From Gemmatimonadaceae bacterium (GTDB taxonomy: Bacteria; Gemmatimonadota; Gemmatimonadetes; Gemmatimonadales; Gemmatimonadaceae), in the NCBI GenBank assembly GCA_019186945.1, contig JABAQJ010000004.1, positions 310,001 to 374,000 of the forward strand: a stretch of DNA of 64,000 bases, in the 5' to 3' direction. Every line of letters begins with the position of its first letter. The stretch's first letter is position 1. Shown here piece by piece: positions 8,424 through 18,426 of this stretch. The translations under genes and the position numbers were made by a program. Under the pieces are notes generated by a model, which saw nothing but the letters and a program-made list of their open reading frames with translations, was not told where the DNA came from and did no database searches.

Positions 8424-10684
8424 CTGCCCGACCCGCGAGGCACGCGCACCGTATCCGTCGTCGCGCGAAGAGGCTTGTTCGGTTTGCGCGTCATCGGAGG
8501 AATCCTGAAGGGGTTCGCGGTGTCTTTCGCCACCGAAGGGCTGGCCGCGGACACTGGCGGCGCTGGGGGAGGAATCTCACGCGCGGGCTCGTGTGTCGGG
8601 ATGGCGAACGGATTGCTGGCGGAACCTGCGCACCCCGGACCCGGCTCCGTCCCGGGGATGAAGTATTCCACATACGGGTGTTCCGAACCGCAGGAGACCA
8701 CGCGCGCGACAATGCTCTCCGGCCGCGGCCAGTCCGGCGGTACCGGGCGCCGCCGGTACGCTTCCATCATGAACGCCGTGTACGCCGGCGCTGCGAGGCG
8801 CCCGCCCTGCGCGTTCGTCATGATCTTTTTCGGCTTGTCGAAACCCATCCACACGCCGGCCACGAGATCCGCAGTGTATCCCACGTACCAGACGTCTGCG
8901 CCATCGTTCGTGGTCCCCGTCTTCCCCCCGGACGGAAGCCGGAAGCCCGCTCCCCAAACGCTACCGGCGGCCGTGCCCCGCTGGACGACATCCTTCATCA
9001 TGCTCACCATCAGCCACGCCTCCGACGGTGACAATACCGGCGTCGTTTTCGGCTGCGGCCTCCAAAGCATGTTACCCTCCGCATCCTCGACGCGGAGAAT
9101 GCCGTGGGGCGTCGACCGGATCCCCAGATTCGCGAACGTCGTGTACGCGCCGATCAGCTCGATCGGATACACATCCGCAGAACCGATGGCGATGGATGGA
9201 TAGGGTGGAATCGGCGTGGTGATGCCGAAGCGCCGGGCTTCGTCGACGACCGCCTCGGCACCGAGGTTCATGCCGACTTTGATCGCAATGATGTTCCGAG
9301 ACTCCATGAGTCCTCGGCGAATCGTCATCGGCCCATCGAACTTGTTGTCGAAGTTCTGCGGCGTCCATTCGCTGCCGTCGATCTGCGGCAGACTGACGGG
9401 CGAGTCGTCGATCATCGTGGCCGGCGACATGCCATGCTGAATCGCCGTGGCATAGACGAGCGGCTTGAAGGTGGACCCGGGCTGGCGCAGCGCCTGCGTG
9501 GCACGATTGAACTTCGAGTCGTCGAAATCGCGACCGCCCACGAGCGCCCGCACCGCGCCGTCGCGCGGATCGACAGCGACGAACGCGCCCTGCAGGTACG
9601 GCGATTCGGCTTCGGATCCCTCGGCACGGTTGCTGCCTCGCGCTACGTACTGTTCGAACGTCGTGTGCTTGAACGAACCGTACTTTCCGCCTTCCACCGC
9701 CCGGAGCTGATTCTCCAGCGCCCGGTCCGCCGCCGACTGCATGTCCATGTCGAGCGTCGTGTAGACACGCAGGCCCTGTTCGTAGACCCGGTCGCCGAAC
9801 CGTGCTTCGAGCTGGCGGCGGACCCAATCGACAAAATAGGGCGCGATGTCTCCAGATTCCTCCCGCCTCGCCAGCCGCAACGGATACGCGCGGGCCAGCG
9901 AGGCCTCGGCATCGTCCACCGCGCCCTCGCGTCGCATCAGTTCCACGATCGTGTTGCGTCGCTGTACGGCGCGTTCGGGATACCGGCGCGGGTTATACCG
10001 GCCTGGCGCCTTGGGTAACGCCGCCAGGGTAGCCGCTTCGGCCAGGTTCACCTCGCGCACCGACTTGCCGAAATACCGCTGCGATGCCGTCTCGACACCG
10101 TATGCCCCGCTGCCGAGGTTGATCTGGTTGAGATACAGCTCCAGGATGTGGTCCTTCGAGTACTTCGACTCGATTGCGGTCGCCACCCGGATCTCCTTCA
10201 GCTTCCGCACCAGCGACTTCTCGCGCGAGATCTGATCCGGAAAGACATTCCTCGCCAGTTGCATCGTGATCGTGGAAAAACCCTGCGCGAACGAGCCGGC
10301 GAGCAGGTTGTGGAATGCGGACCCCGGGATGCGAAGCCAGTCGATGCCGTTGTGGTGATAGAAGCGCTTGTCTTCCGTGATCACGAACGCTTCGCGCACC
10401 ACCCGGGGAATGTCCTTGAGTTCAACGAGCGTGCGTCGCTCCTGTCCTATCTCGGCGACGAAACGCCCGTCGATCGCATAGAGGCGAGACGTCTGATTCG
10501 GAGAGTACGTGTCCAGCACGTCGAGCGACGGGCACCGGTCGCCACGGCATACGAGCTGCCATGATGCGAAGGCGATGCCCAGGCCGAATGCGATAACGAA
10601 CGTGCCCAGGGTCGCGACCCAGCGCGTCGCGCGCGGATGGCGACGGAAGAATGCGAAGGAAAGGCGGGGTAGTCGGACGGCCAT
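8420..10684 (-). CDS. Class A penicillin-binding protein 1A (transglycosylase/transpeptidase)
   Basis: A 754-residue bifunctional peptidoglycan synthase. An N-terminal membrane anchor (about 22-46) is followed by the GT51 glycosyltransferase domain with catalytic Glu104 in EDKRFYHHNGID and TITMQLARNVF. The transpeptidase domain has S404-T-F-K407, S462-R-N and K588-T-G590, so all three active-site motifs are intact. The C-terminal 100 residues are Pro/Ser-rich (PPPAPPVSAASPS) and probably disordered in the periplasm. It builds and cross-links glycan strands at the inner membrane. The gene heads a minus-strand series and is divergent from tyrS across 166 bp. Confidence 0.95.
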   Translation of the reverse strand: MAVRLPRLSFAFFRRHPRATRWVATLGTFVIAFGLGIAFASWQLVCRGDRCPSLDVLDTYSPNQTSRLYAIDGRFVAEIGQERRTLVELKDIPRVVREAFVITEDKRFYHHNGIDWLRIPGSAFHNLLAGSFAQGFSTITMQLARNVFPDQISREKSLVRKLKEIRVATAIESKYSKDHILELYLNQINLGSGAYGVETASQRYFGKSVREVNLAEAATLAALPKAPGRYNPRRYPERAVQRRNTIVELMRREGAVDDAEASLARAYPLRLARREESGDIAPYFVDWVRRQLEARFGDRVYEQGLRVYTTLDMDMQSAADRALENQLRAVEGGKYGSFKHTTFEQYVARGSNRAEGSEAESPYLQGAFVAVDPRDGAVRALVGGRDFDDSKFNRATQALRQPGSTFKPLVYATAIQHGMSPATMIDDSPVSLPQIDGSEWTPQNFDNKFDGPMTIRRGLMESRNIIAIKVGMNLGAEAVVDEARRFGITTPIPPYPSIAIGSADVYPIELIGAYTTFANLGIRSTPHGILRVEDAEGNMLWRPQPKTTPVLSPSEAWLMVSMMKDVVQRGTAAGSVWGAGFRLPSGGKTGTTNDGADVWYVGYTADLVAGVWMGFDKPKKIMTNAQGGRLAAPAYTAFMMEAYRRRPVPPDWPRPESIVARVVSCGSEHPYVEYFIPGTEPGPGCAGSASNPFAIPTHEPAREIPPPAPPVSAASPSVAKDTANPFRIPPMTRKPNKPLRATTDTVRVPRGSGR

Positions 10685-10836
10685 GGGCGCGAGGACACCT
10701 ACGCGGCAGGGCTGGTCGTGGAACTCGGGGAGTCCGAGCGGATCATGCCTGCGGTCGGGAAGCTAACCCGTGGCGAAAAGTGCAGCAACGAAGTTCGCTA
10801 TCCTCGCGGTGGCAGGCGAGTTGGCGACCGTGGCGC

Positions 10837-10842
10837 TTATCT
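10837..10842 (+). promoter_or_regulatory. Probable -10 box of tyrS (leaderless start)
   Basis: TTATCT lies 8 nt before the preferred tyrS ATG at 10851, and no Shine-Dalgarno sequence is present. The block TTATCTTTCGC just ahead of ATGAC is nearly identical to the one before rsmB (45015-45032). The -35 region is not clear. Confidence 0.45.
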
Positions 10843-10850
10843 TTCGCGCC

Positions 10851-12155
10851 ATGACTTCCCATTCCTCGTTCCTCGCCGAGCTCGCCTGGCGCGGCATGCT
10901 GTACCAGCAGACCGATGGTGCGGCGGTCGCGCTGGCCGCCGGACCAGTCACGGGGTACTGCGGCTTCGACCCGACGGCGCCGAGTCTGCATGTCGGCAAT
11001 CTCGTGCCTGTCATGGGGTTGGTGCACTTGCAGCGCGCCGGCCACCGGCCGATGGTGCTCGTGGGCGGCGGCACGGGAATGATCGGCGATCCCAGCGGAC
11101 GCACCACAGAGCGGCCGCTCGCGAACGAGGCTGTCGTCGCCACGAACAGCGCCGCGATCCGCCGGCAGTTGGAACATTTCCTCGACTTCTCCGGCCCCAG
11201 CGCAGCGCTCATGCGCAATAACGCCGACTGGCTGAAGCCGTTAGGTGCGATCGCTTTCCTTCGCGACGTGGGCAAGCACTTCAGCATCAATCTCATGCTG
11301 GCCAAGGACTCCGTGCGATCGCGACTGGACGAGGGAATTACCTACACGGAGTTTTCGTACATGCTGCTGCAGGCGTACGACTTCCTCGAGCTCTCGCGAC
11401 AGGAAGGCGTGACGCTGCAGATCGGCGGCAGCGATCAGTGGGGCAACATTACGGCCGGAACGGAACTGATCCGGCGCGCTACCGGCAGCGAGGCGCACGG
11501 CGTCACGATGCCGCTGCTCACCAATGCGGACGGGCGCAAGTTCGGGAAGTCCGAGGGTGGGAACGTCTGGCTCGCCCCTGAGCGCACGTCGCCGTACCGG
11601 TTCTACCAGTTCTGGATCAACAGCGACGACCGCGATGTCGGTCGCAACCTGCGGTTCTTCACGCTGCTCCCGCAAGCCGAGATCGAGCAGCTGGAGCTGG
11701 CGTCGCGCGAGCGGCCCGAGGCGCGGCTGGCGCAGCAGACGCTGGCGCTGGATGTCACGGCTCGAGTCCACGGCGAGCGGGCGGCACGACTCGCGCGCGA
11801 CGTCTCGAGACTCGTGTTCGACCGTCATGCGGACCCTCGCGAACTGCACGTGGATGCGCTGCATGCGATCGAGGCTGAAGTCCCCGTCGTCGATGTGCCG
11901 CCGGTGAACGTGCCGGATACCGTTACTGCGGCAGTCGACATAGTCGACGGACTCGTGCTGCTCGGTATGGCGAAGTCGAAAGGCGATGCCCGCCGCCAAC
12001 TGCATCAAGGAGCTGTCTCTGTCAATGGCCGCCGCCTGTCTGCGACGGAAACGGCCGTTGCCTCCGAAGAAGCAATTCACAGTCGCTATTTCCTGGTTCG
12101 GAAAGGAGGCCGCGAAATCGGGCTGTTGCGGCTGCCGGCAGCCGCGGTGCGGTAG
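10851..12155 (+). CDS. tyrS: Tyrosyl-tRNA synthetase
   Basis: A 434-residue class I aminoacyl-tRNA synthetase that attaches Tyr to tRNA-Tyr. ATG 10851 is chosen because the family begins with a helix like FLAELAWRGMLYQQTD; a GTG 27 codons upstream adds residues with no family counterpart. The HIGH motif appears as HVGN (about 47-50) and the KMSKS loop as KFGKS (about 230-234). The tyrosine-recognition segment GGSDQWGN is intact, and a C-terminal S4 RNA-binding domain covers roughly the last 70 residues (AKSKGDARRQLHQGAVSVNG). The gene stands alone and is followed by a perfect palindrome that may end its transcript. Confidence 0.95.
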   Translation: MTSHSSFLAELAWRGMLYQQTDGAAVALAAGPVTGYCGFDPTAPSLHVGNLVPVMGLVHLQRAGHRPMVLVGGGTGMIGDPSGRTTERPLANEAVVATNSAAIRRQLEHFLDFSGPSAALMRNNADWLKPLGAIAFLRDVGKHFSINLMLAKDSVRSRLDEGITYTEFSYMLLQAYDFLELSRQEGVTLQIGGSDQWGNITAGTELIRRATGSEAHGVTMPLLTNADGRKFGKSEGGNVWLAPERTSPYRFYQFWINSDDRDVGRNLRFFTLLPQAEIEQLELASRERPEARLAQQTLALDVTARVHGERAARLARDVSRLVFDRHADPRELHVDALHAIEAEVPVVDVPPVNVPDTVTAAVDIVDGLVLLGMAKSKGDARRQLHQGAVSVNGRRLSATETAVASEEAIHSRYFLVRKGGREIGLLRLPAAAVR

Positions 12156-12164
12156 CGACCGCTC

Positions 12165-12192
12165 GCGGGCTGCCGTGGCCACGGCAGCCCGC
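12165..12192 (+). terminator. Perfect 28-bp palindrome after tyrS
   Basis: GCGGGCTGCCGTGG (12165-12178) is followed directly by its exact reverse complement (12179-12192). It sits 9 bp after the tyrS stop. There is no T-run after it, so it may act as a GC-rich terminator or mRNA-stabilising hairpin rather than a classic intrinsic terminator. Confidence 0.5.
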
Positions 12193-12317
12193 TGCCCCGA
12201 AAGCCCTCGGCTGCGACCGCTCCGATTCGGGAGCCGGCAACCCACTGGCTGGCGTCCCGCGCCGTCGACGGTAGTATCTCCCGTGTTCCAGCCCTGCCGT
12301 CCATTACCGCGCTTCCC

Positions 12318-14057
12318 ATGCCCGACATCGTGCGCCCACGCGTTCACCTGGTAGTCGTCGTCCTGCTCGCCTGGCCCGCGGGCGTGCTGCTCGCCCAGCG
12401 GCCTGCGGCGCCGCAGCGGAACGTCGTAGCGTTCTCCGTCGTCGAAGCGTCGATCGACGATATGCGAGCGGCGCTCCAGCAAGGTCGAGTCACCTCGCGT
12501 GAACTCGTGAGGCAGTACCTCGCGCGCATCGCGACATACGAGGATCGCCTGAATGCCGTCATCTACGTGAATCCGCGAGCTCTCGCCGACGCCGATTCGC
12601 TCGATCGCGAACGCGCCCAGGGAAGGGTGCGGGGGCCGATGCACGGTATCCCGGTAGCGCTCAAGGACAACATCCACACCGCGGACATGCCGACCACCGG
12701 CGGGGCCCTGGCGTTTGCCGACCTGGTGCCGCCGTACGACGCTACGCTGACCCGCAACCTGCGCGCGGCCGGCGCCATCATCATCGCCAAGACCCAGCTG
12801 ACCGAACTGGCCAACTGGGTGGCAAGCGGAATGCCCGGCAACTTCACCGGCCTCACCGGATTCGGTATGAATCCCTGGGATCCGCGCCGCGATCCTCGTC
12901 AGAACTTCTTCGATGGGCGCCCGGTGCTCAGCACGGGCGGGTCGAGTTCCGGCGCCGGTACTGCCGTGAGCTTCTGGGCCGGCAACGTGGGTACCGAGAC
13001 CTCCGGATCCATCCTGAGCCCGTCGCACCAGAACTTCCTCGTCGGCATCAAGCCCACTGTCGGCCGAATCAGCCGGCATGGCGTGATACCGATCACTGCC
13101 GACCAGGATACGCCGGGTCCGATGACGCGAACCGTTACCGACGCTGCGATCCTTCTGGGCGTCCTCGAAAGCGCACAGCCGGATCCCGAGGATCCCGCCA
13201 CCAACAAGTGCACCCCGCCGGCAGGACGAGACTACACCAGGTTCCTCAATGCCACCGGTTTGCGTGGCGCGCGCATCGGCATCCCACGAGCGTTCTTCTA
13301 CGACCCGCTGAAGCTTCCCGGCAGCTCCAACCCCCGTGGCGGCCTGACAGACGGCCAGCGCCGTATCATGGACGAAGTCATCGGCATTCTGAAGCAGCAA
13401 GGCGCGGTGATCATCGATCCGGCCAATATCCCGAGCGTAGTCGACACGAACGGCGCCAGCAACTTCACGAACTGGAATCCCTGCAGCGGGCTCGACAACA
13501 CCAGAGGACGCGACGCCGAGTGCTCGATCGTATTCAAGTACGGAATGAAGCGGGACTTCAACGCGTGGCTCGCGTCCCTGGGAGACAAGGCGCCGGTCAA
13601 GACGCTGACGGAACTGCGCGAGTGGAACGTCGCGCACCAGCGTGCCGGCGCCATCCGATACGGACAAGCCAACCTCGACATCTCGGATGAGATGAACCTG
13701 CAGGCCGATCGGTCGCGGTACGAAGCCGATCGTCGCAAGGACATCCTGCTGTCGGCCACGAATGGCATCGACGCAGCGCTGGAGGCGAACCAGCTCGATG
13801 CCCTCCTGTTTCCCGGCGTGAGCAGCGCCAACATCGGAGCGAGACCTGGCTACCCGACTATCACGGTTCCGTATGCCTTCGTACCGGTGAATCCAGGAAC
13901 CGGAGCGAACTCGTTCCCGGCCGGATTCGATCCGAGGCCGGCGCCTTACGGCGTCTCGTTCACAGCAGGCGCGTGCAGCGAACCCAGGTTGATCGAACTC
14001 GCTTTCGCGTTCGAACAAGCAACCCGGAAACGCGTGGCGCCACCGCTGTTCCCGTGA
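12318..14057 (+). CDS. Exported amidase-signature-family hydrolase
   Basis: A 579-residue amidase related to GatA but with a signal peptide (about 1-26, VVVVLLAWPAGVLLAQ), so it works outside the cytoplasm and is not the Glu-tRNA amidotransferase subunit. The Ser-cisSer-Lys triad is visible: Lys in PVALKDNIH, the cis-Ser in STGGSSSGAG, and the nucleophile in TETSGSILSPS. Several extra cysteines (KCTPPAG, NPCSGLD, DAECS, GACSEP) may form disulfides, consistent with export. The substrate is unknown; peptide amides or other amides in the periplasm are likely. It lies 162 bp after tyrS and converges on the BTAD regulator. Confidence 0.88.
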   Translation: MPDIVRPRVHLVVVVLLAWPAGVLLAQRPAAPQRNVVAFSVVEASIDDMRAALQQGRVTSRELVRQYLARIATYEDRLNAVIYVNPRALADADSLDRERAQGRVRGPMHGIPVALKDNIHTADMPTTGGALAFADLVPPYDATLTRNLRAAGAIIIAKTQLTELANWVASGMPGNFTGLTGFGMNPWDPRRDPRQNFFDGRPVLSTGGSSSGAGTAVSFWAGNVGTETSGSILSPSHQNFLVGIKPTVGRISRHGVIPITADQDTPGPMTRTVTDAAILLGVLESAQPDPEDPATNKCTPPAGRDYTRFLNATGLRGARIGIPRAFFYDPLKLPGSSNPRGGLTDGQRRIMDEVIGILKQQGAVIIDPANIPSVVDTNGASNFTNWNPCSGLDNTRGRDAECSIVFKYGMKRDFNAWLASLGDKAPVKTLTELREWNVAHQRAGAIRYGQANLDISDEMNLQADRSRYEADRRKDILLSATNGIDAALEANQLDALLFPGVSSANIGARPGYPTITVPYAFVPVNPGTGANSFPAGFDPRPAPYGVSFTAGACSEPRLIELAFAFEQATRKRVAPPLFP

Positions 14058-14113
14058 CCTTTGCCCGGCGCTACCGCCAGCTACATCCACAGTGCGAACG
14101 CAGGAATTTCGGG

Positions 14114-17100
14114 CTATCGCTCGACGCGGCGCAGGCCCTCCATCGCCCGGCCGCGTACCGATGCCACGTCGGCACCGCCTCGCGACCAGTATCGCAGCGC
14201 ATTTCGGTACGCGTCGGCGGCCTCACGAAATGCGCCTCGTTCCTCAGCCAACTCCGCGACTTCCAGGGACGCCAGCGGCGAGTACGTACCCACCCACATC
14301 GTCGGCGGCGCGAGCGAGCGGAACAATGCCTCGGCACTGTCTGACTTCCCGTCGGTACGTAGCAGGCGAGCCAACAGGTAGCGCATCGACACTTCCGGGT
14401 AGACCTCCGAAGCGTTCTCCGTATGCACCACCCACAGGTCGTACGCCCGCCTCGCGTGTGCAAGCGCCGCCGCAAGATTGCCTTTGCGCAGCTCCAGCCT
14501 GGCTTCGATATCCGCACGCAGGGCGCCAGCGAAGTCAAATCGCGTACTGCCGCGCGACAAAGCCCCCAGTTGCCCGGCCCATCGGCGCGCGACAGCTGTG
14601 TCGCCACGACTGGCGTGATACGCACCTAACAACCAGCCATTCCACCACACCTCGCGCTGTGTCTGCAACGCCAGCGCCGAGTCGATCGGCACCCAAGTCG
14701 TCATCCCGGCAACCGCAGCTTCCGCCACTGAATCCGAACCTACGCCCGCAATCCTCGCTGTAAGCAGCAACCGCTCGATGGCCAGCGAACCGGTGGTCTG
14801 CCGCCCATTCGCCAGGCGTGCTCGCAGCGAATCCGCTTCCGTGGTACGTCCTTCCGCCAGGAGCAACCGGGCGAGCGCCTCGACATACACTGACGCCAAC
14901 TGATCGCCACGCCAGCGCGCGCTCAACCTGACCAGCAACGACTCGGCGTGATCCGGCCGAGTGCGCATCAGGGCGCGGATGGCTCCAAAGGGGATGGGGG
15001 CAGGCGAGGCCTCCAGACGTGCGAATAGCGCTGGCATCGCGGAGTCCGGCGCGAGCACGGCGTCGACCGCCAGTAACGTCCCCTGCAAGGCTGACGTCGT
15101 CGTGTCCGTGCGCGCCAAACGCCGCCGTTGTACGAGCAGGTCAGCGCGGTTACCGGTATTGATCGCCAGCCACGCGCGTGCGTACAGACCGGCGACATAC
15201 GTGGAATCGAGTTGCACGACGTGTTCCGCCGCGGCGGTGGCATCACCCATCGATGCACCATACTGCCACCCGTACGCCCAGTGGTTGTATGAAAGGGCGG
15301 CCCACGCCAACACATCAGCGCTGTCCATCTGGATCAGTCGCGCCAGAGCATCCGCCGCCCGCCGACCCTCGGTGCGTACAGATGCAAACAGCGCCTGGGC
15401 ACGCATGCGGCTGCGCTCATCCAGTAGTTTGCTGTGCGCCACTGCTCGCTCGGCAATATCCCAGAGTGAATACGCCTGGCCCCTGATGTTGGCCGTCATC
15501 GACTTGATCAGAGTGGCCTCGGTCAGGGCCAGTCCGAACGTGGAGTCGAGTGCGATAGCACGATCGATCGACACCTCAGCGCTGTCGAACAGCCCGCGCC
15601 GCATCGCTTCCTTGGCCGCCAGATACGCCTTGAGCGCCACAGGGGATTTTGTCGCACGCATTTCCACGCCGCCAACCGTGGAACTGCCGCTTGCCGTCAC
15701 CACCTGCGCGATCAGCGCGACCGCCAACCCGTTCGTTAGCGCCATGACGCTGTCGTCGCTCGTTTCGCGGGAGAAAGCGAACCGTGGCTCCCCGTCCCCG
15801 ACGCGATAGAGTCGCGGCGAGGCGGTCAGCCGACCGCCTTCCAACATCAACGACCCGGTCACGAACCACTCTGTTCCGAACTTGCGCGCAAGGGCCTCGG
15901 CCTCGATTGGGTCGGGACTCCGTGCCCTTGCTGACGGCGTGGCGCGCAGGTCGCGCCACGCTGCCCATGGATCGACTACCTGCATGCCGGGTGTGCCATC
16001 CAGCGCTGTAGCCAGAAGGTCGGGCAGGGCCTCTGACCAGGACGTGGCCTCGCCGACCAGTGGCCTGAAGGGAAGCACAAGAACCTTCTCCCCGGAAGCT
16101 GCGTTCCCGCTGGCGGTGCGTCCGCGCCAGAGCGCCAGCATGGCGATCGCCGCCATCAGCGCGACCACCCACGCGATCGAGCGGCGGGACGGCCAGCTCC
16201 GGTGTCGGGTAGCGCGCTCCTGGTGATAGTGCAGAGCGGCGCGCGTTGCCGGGTCGGTTTCCGCGCCTCGTGCGGCGAGCGCACTCGCAGCCTTGCGGTG
16301 CAACGCATCTCGAGCGCGGGGATCGAGTGCTTCGGCGGCGGTGCGCCTGACAAGGTCGTGCGCGAACTCGAGCGCACCCGGGCTGGTTGGCGAGTGACGC
16401 AGCAGTCGACGCGAGATCAGCTCATCCAGTCCCGCCGCAACGGCGGCCGCGGACATTTCTGTCATTGCGCCAAGCAAGGACGCATCGGTTGGCGTGCGAA
16501 ACACCGCGGCGGCGTCAGCAAGTTCGCGACCGAGCGGGCTCAAGAGGGACAAGCGGCGCAGGAGCGCCTGACGCACCCCCGACGGGATCGGCAGCTCTCC
16601 CCCAGCCCATTCCCGTGCGACTCGCCACTCCCCCGACTGGTCAGGCGCCAACCATCCTTCATCCACTAGCGCCGATGCCAGCTCCGTCACATACAACGGA
16701 TTCCCCGACGTCTCCGCGTACAGCCGCGTCGCCAGCACGCGCCGTTCCGCTTCCGGCATCGCCAGCATCGACGCGAGCATCAGGTCGACGTGCGTTGAAG
16801 TCAGGGCAGGCAGCTTCAACCGCCGCAAAGCGCCGACGGCGGACAACTCGCGGACCAGATCCTGACCGTCATCGCCGAATCTGGCGCTCGTCAGGAGCAA
16901 CAGGGTGTGCGGTGGCGCAATCCGTGCCAAGGCAGCGATCAGATCCCGACTGGCTGCGTCCGCGTCTGGCGCATCGTCGACAAACAGGATCACCGGCCCC
17001 TCTTCGCCGACGGCGGCGACCACGCCAGCGACGGCCTCGTGCAGCGCCCCTGCGGTGCCGATCGCATGCGGAAGCGACGTGAAGCGCGCCTCGATCCAAG

Positions 17101-18214
17101 GCGCAAGACGACGAAGTTCCCCCAAAGCCTCAGGACTTGCGCCGGCCAGTCCAGGTGCATCGCTCAGACAGGACACCAACTCGGACGCCAACCCCAGCGG
17201 GACCGCGGCCAGCATCTCGCGACCGCGTGCGCGAAGAACCACGTGTACTTCCTTGCGCGCCGCCAGCGACGACAGAAACTCTTCGCACAGCCGTGTCTTC
17301 CCGATGCCCTGCTCTCCCTCGATCAGCACCACCGGAGCACCGCCGCCGACCGCCTCCTGCCACGCGGCTGTGAGTTCCGCGTACGCCCGCTCACGACCGA
17401 CGAGGTCCGGCGTGAACAGCGCGGTCGTGCGGCTCGGTGGCTCGCGTTGTGAGGCAACCACAGCGAGTTGGCGTCCGAGTCTCGCGGTTTCGGCTGAAGG
17501 CTCGACGCCCAGTTCCTCTCGCATCCGCGACATGAACGCCGCGTGCCGGGTTTCGGCATCGCCGATCTTGCCACCGGCTCGCAGCACCTGCACGAGCTGT
17601 CGATGAGCGGCCTCATCGAGTGGAGTCAGCTCCGTTCGACGGGCGGCATGGACCTCGGCGGTCTCCCACTCTCCGTGCGCGGAAGCGTCACGCACCAGTG
17701 CATCCAGTGCGCGCGCCATTTGGCTCCGCAGGCGAACGCGTTCCGACTCCAGCCAGACGCGGAAGGGGGCATCACCGGCGTCTTCGAATCCCTCGAGGAA
17801 GTCACCGTGCCATCGCTCGACTGCGAACTCGTAGTGCTGTCGGGCAATATCCGCTTCGAACTCGGAGGCATCGATCGCCAGCGTTCCCGATGCCAGGGTG
17901 ACGTTGTCCTGGTCCACCTCCAGGCCCGGACCCAGCACTCGCCGCAACTCCAGAAGCGCCTGTCGCAGTGATTGTCGCGCACGGGAGGAATCGCGCTCTC
18001 CCCAGAAAAGCGCCGACAGTTCTTCACGCGATACAGAGCGCGGGCTCCGACGCCCGAGGTAGGTGAGCAGCGCCAACTCTTTCCGGCGCGTGGTCAGCCG
18101 TGCGCTCGACCCGCCGATGAGCCGCGGGATGCCAAGTGTGACGAGTCGAGCGTGTCCGGCAAGCGATTCAGTCACAAGGATTTGACGCCGTGGTTGACGG
18201 CGACTTGCGCCCAC
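14114..18214 (-). CDS. BTAD-AAA-transmembrane-TolB-like-TPR regulator
   Basis: A 1366-residue multidomain protein. Residues about 20-240 form a winged-helix plus bacterial transcriptional activator domain of the SARP/BTAD type (KELALLTYLGRR, LFWGERDSSRARQSLRQAL, a C-terminal TPR bundle). About 270-640 form an ATPase with Walker A GEQGIGKTR near 300 and FVDDAPDADA as Walker B. One membrane helix (WVVALMAAIAMLALW, about 682-697) precedes a TolB/FlgO-like N-domain (VLVLPFRPLVGEATSW) and then tetratricopeptide-like helices to the end. The cytoplasmic half would bind DNA and nucleotide, the other half would sense something across the membrane. GTG 18214 is the upstream start; GTG 18175 (VTESLAG) is an alternative. 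It is divergent from the subtilisin gene. Confidence 0.85.
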   Translation of the reverse strand: MGASRRQPRRQILVTESLAGHARLVTLGIPRLIGGSSARLTTRRKELALLTYLGRRSPRSVSREELSALFWGERDSSRARQSLRQALLELRRVLGPGLEVDQDNVTLASGTLAIDASEFEADIARQHYEFAVERWHGDFLEGFEDAGDAPFRVWLESERVRLRSQMARALDALVRDASAHGEWETAEVHAARRTELTPLDEAAHRQLVQVLRAGGKIGDAETRHAAFMSRMREELGVEPSAETARLGRQLAVVASQREPPSRTTALFTPDLVGRERAYAELTAAWQEAVGGGAPVVLIEGEQGIGKTRLCEEFLSSLAARKEVHVVLRARGREMLAAVPLGLASELVSCLSDAPGLAGASPEALGELRRLAPWIEARFTSLPHAIGTAGALHEAVAGVVAAVGEEGPVILFVDDAPDADAASRDLIAALARIAPPHTLLLLTSARFGDDGQDLVRELSAVGALRRLKLPALTSTHVDLMLASMLAMPEAERRVLATRLYAETSGNPLYVTELASALVDEGWLAPDQSGEWRVAREWAGGELPIPSGVRQALLRRLSLLSPLGRELADAAAVFRTPTDASLLGAMTEMSAAAVAAGLDELISRRLLRHSPTSPGALEFAHDLVRRTAAEALDPRARDALHRKAASALAARGAETDPATRAALHYHQERATRHRSWPSRRSIAWVVALMAAIAMLALWRGRTASGNAASGEKVLVLPFRPLVGEATSWSEALPDLLATALDGTPGMQVVDPWAAWRDLRATPSARARSPDPIEAEALARKFGTEWFVTGSLMLEGGRLTASPRLYRVGDGEPRFAFSRETSDDSVMALTNGLAVALIAQVVTASGSSTVGGVEMRATKSPVALKAYLAAKEAMRRGLFDSAEVSIDRAIALDSTFGLALTEATLIKSMTANIRGQAYSLWDIAERAVAHSKLLDERSRMRAQALFASVRTEGRRAADALARLIQMDSADVLAWAALSYNHWAYGWQYGASMGDATAAAEHVVQLDSTYVAGLYARAWLAINTGNRADLLVQRRRLARTDTTTSALQGTLLAVDAVLAPDSAMPALFARLEASPAPIPFGAIRALMRTRPDHAESLLVRLSARWRGDQLASVYVEALARLLLAEGRTTEADSLRARLANGRQTTGSLAIERLLLTARIAGVGSDSVAEAAVAGMTTWVPIDSALALQTQREVWWNGWLLGAYHASRGDTAVARRWAGQLGALSRGSTRFDFAGALRADIEARLELRKGNLAAALAHARRAYDLWVVHTENASEVYPEVSMRYLLARLLRTDGKSDSAEALFRSLAPPTMWVGTYSPLASLEVAELAEERGAFREAADAYRNALRYWSRGGADVASVRGRAMEGLRRVER

Positions 18215-18426
18215 CGTCGTAGCATCGGTCGCGTCCGAGGCAATGAACCGCCGCTACGACAGGCAGTGTGAAGCGAGAACCATCTGGGAGATAGTCGGAC
18301 CGGCATGGCGGACTCAGCGCCAGGCCAACATGTCGTCACCACGCGACGACGACAAGAGGCGTTGCAACTGTGACACATCTCGCCAACGCTGCAAATGGCT
18401 GACCACTCAATTGGAGGAGGAAGACA
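18215..18426. promoter_or_regulatory. Divergent intergenic region, BTAD regulator / subtilisin
   Basis: This 212-bp space must hold the promoters of both flanking genes. I could not pick a confident -35/-10 pair. A clear GGAGGAGG at about 18414-18421 serves the subtilisin start. The arrangement makes the BTAD regulator a natural candidate for controlling the protease, which is inference only. Confidence 0.4.

Noticed and set aside
11241-14090. A 949-codon open frame on the minus strand opposite tyrS and the amidase
   Set aside because: It mirrors two well-supported + strand genes and has no domain of its own. Long antisense frames are expected at this GC content.
18362-18400. TTGCAA and a TGTGA-like element before the subtilisin gene as promoter and CRP site
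   Set aside because: The matching -10 (AACGCT) is poor and the second CRP half-site is missing.
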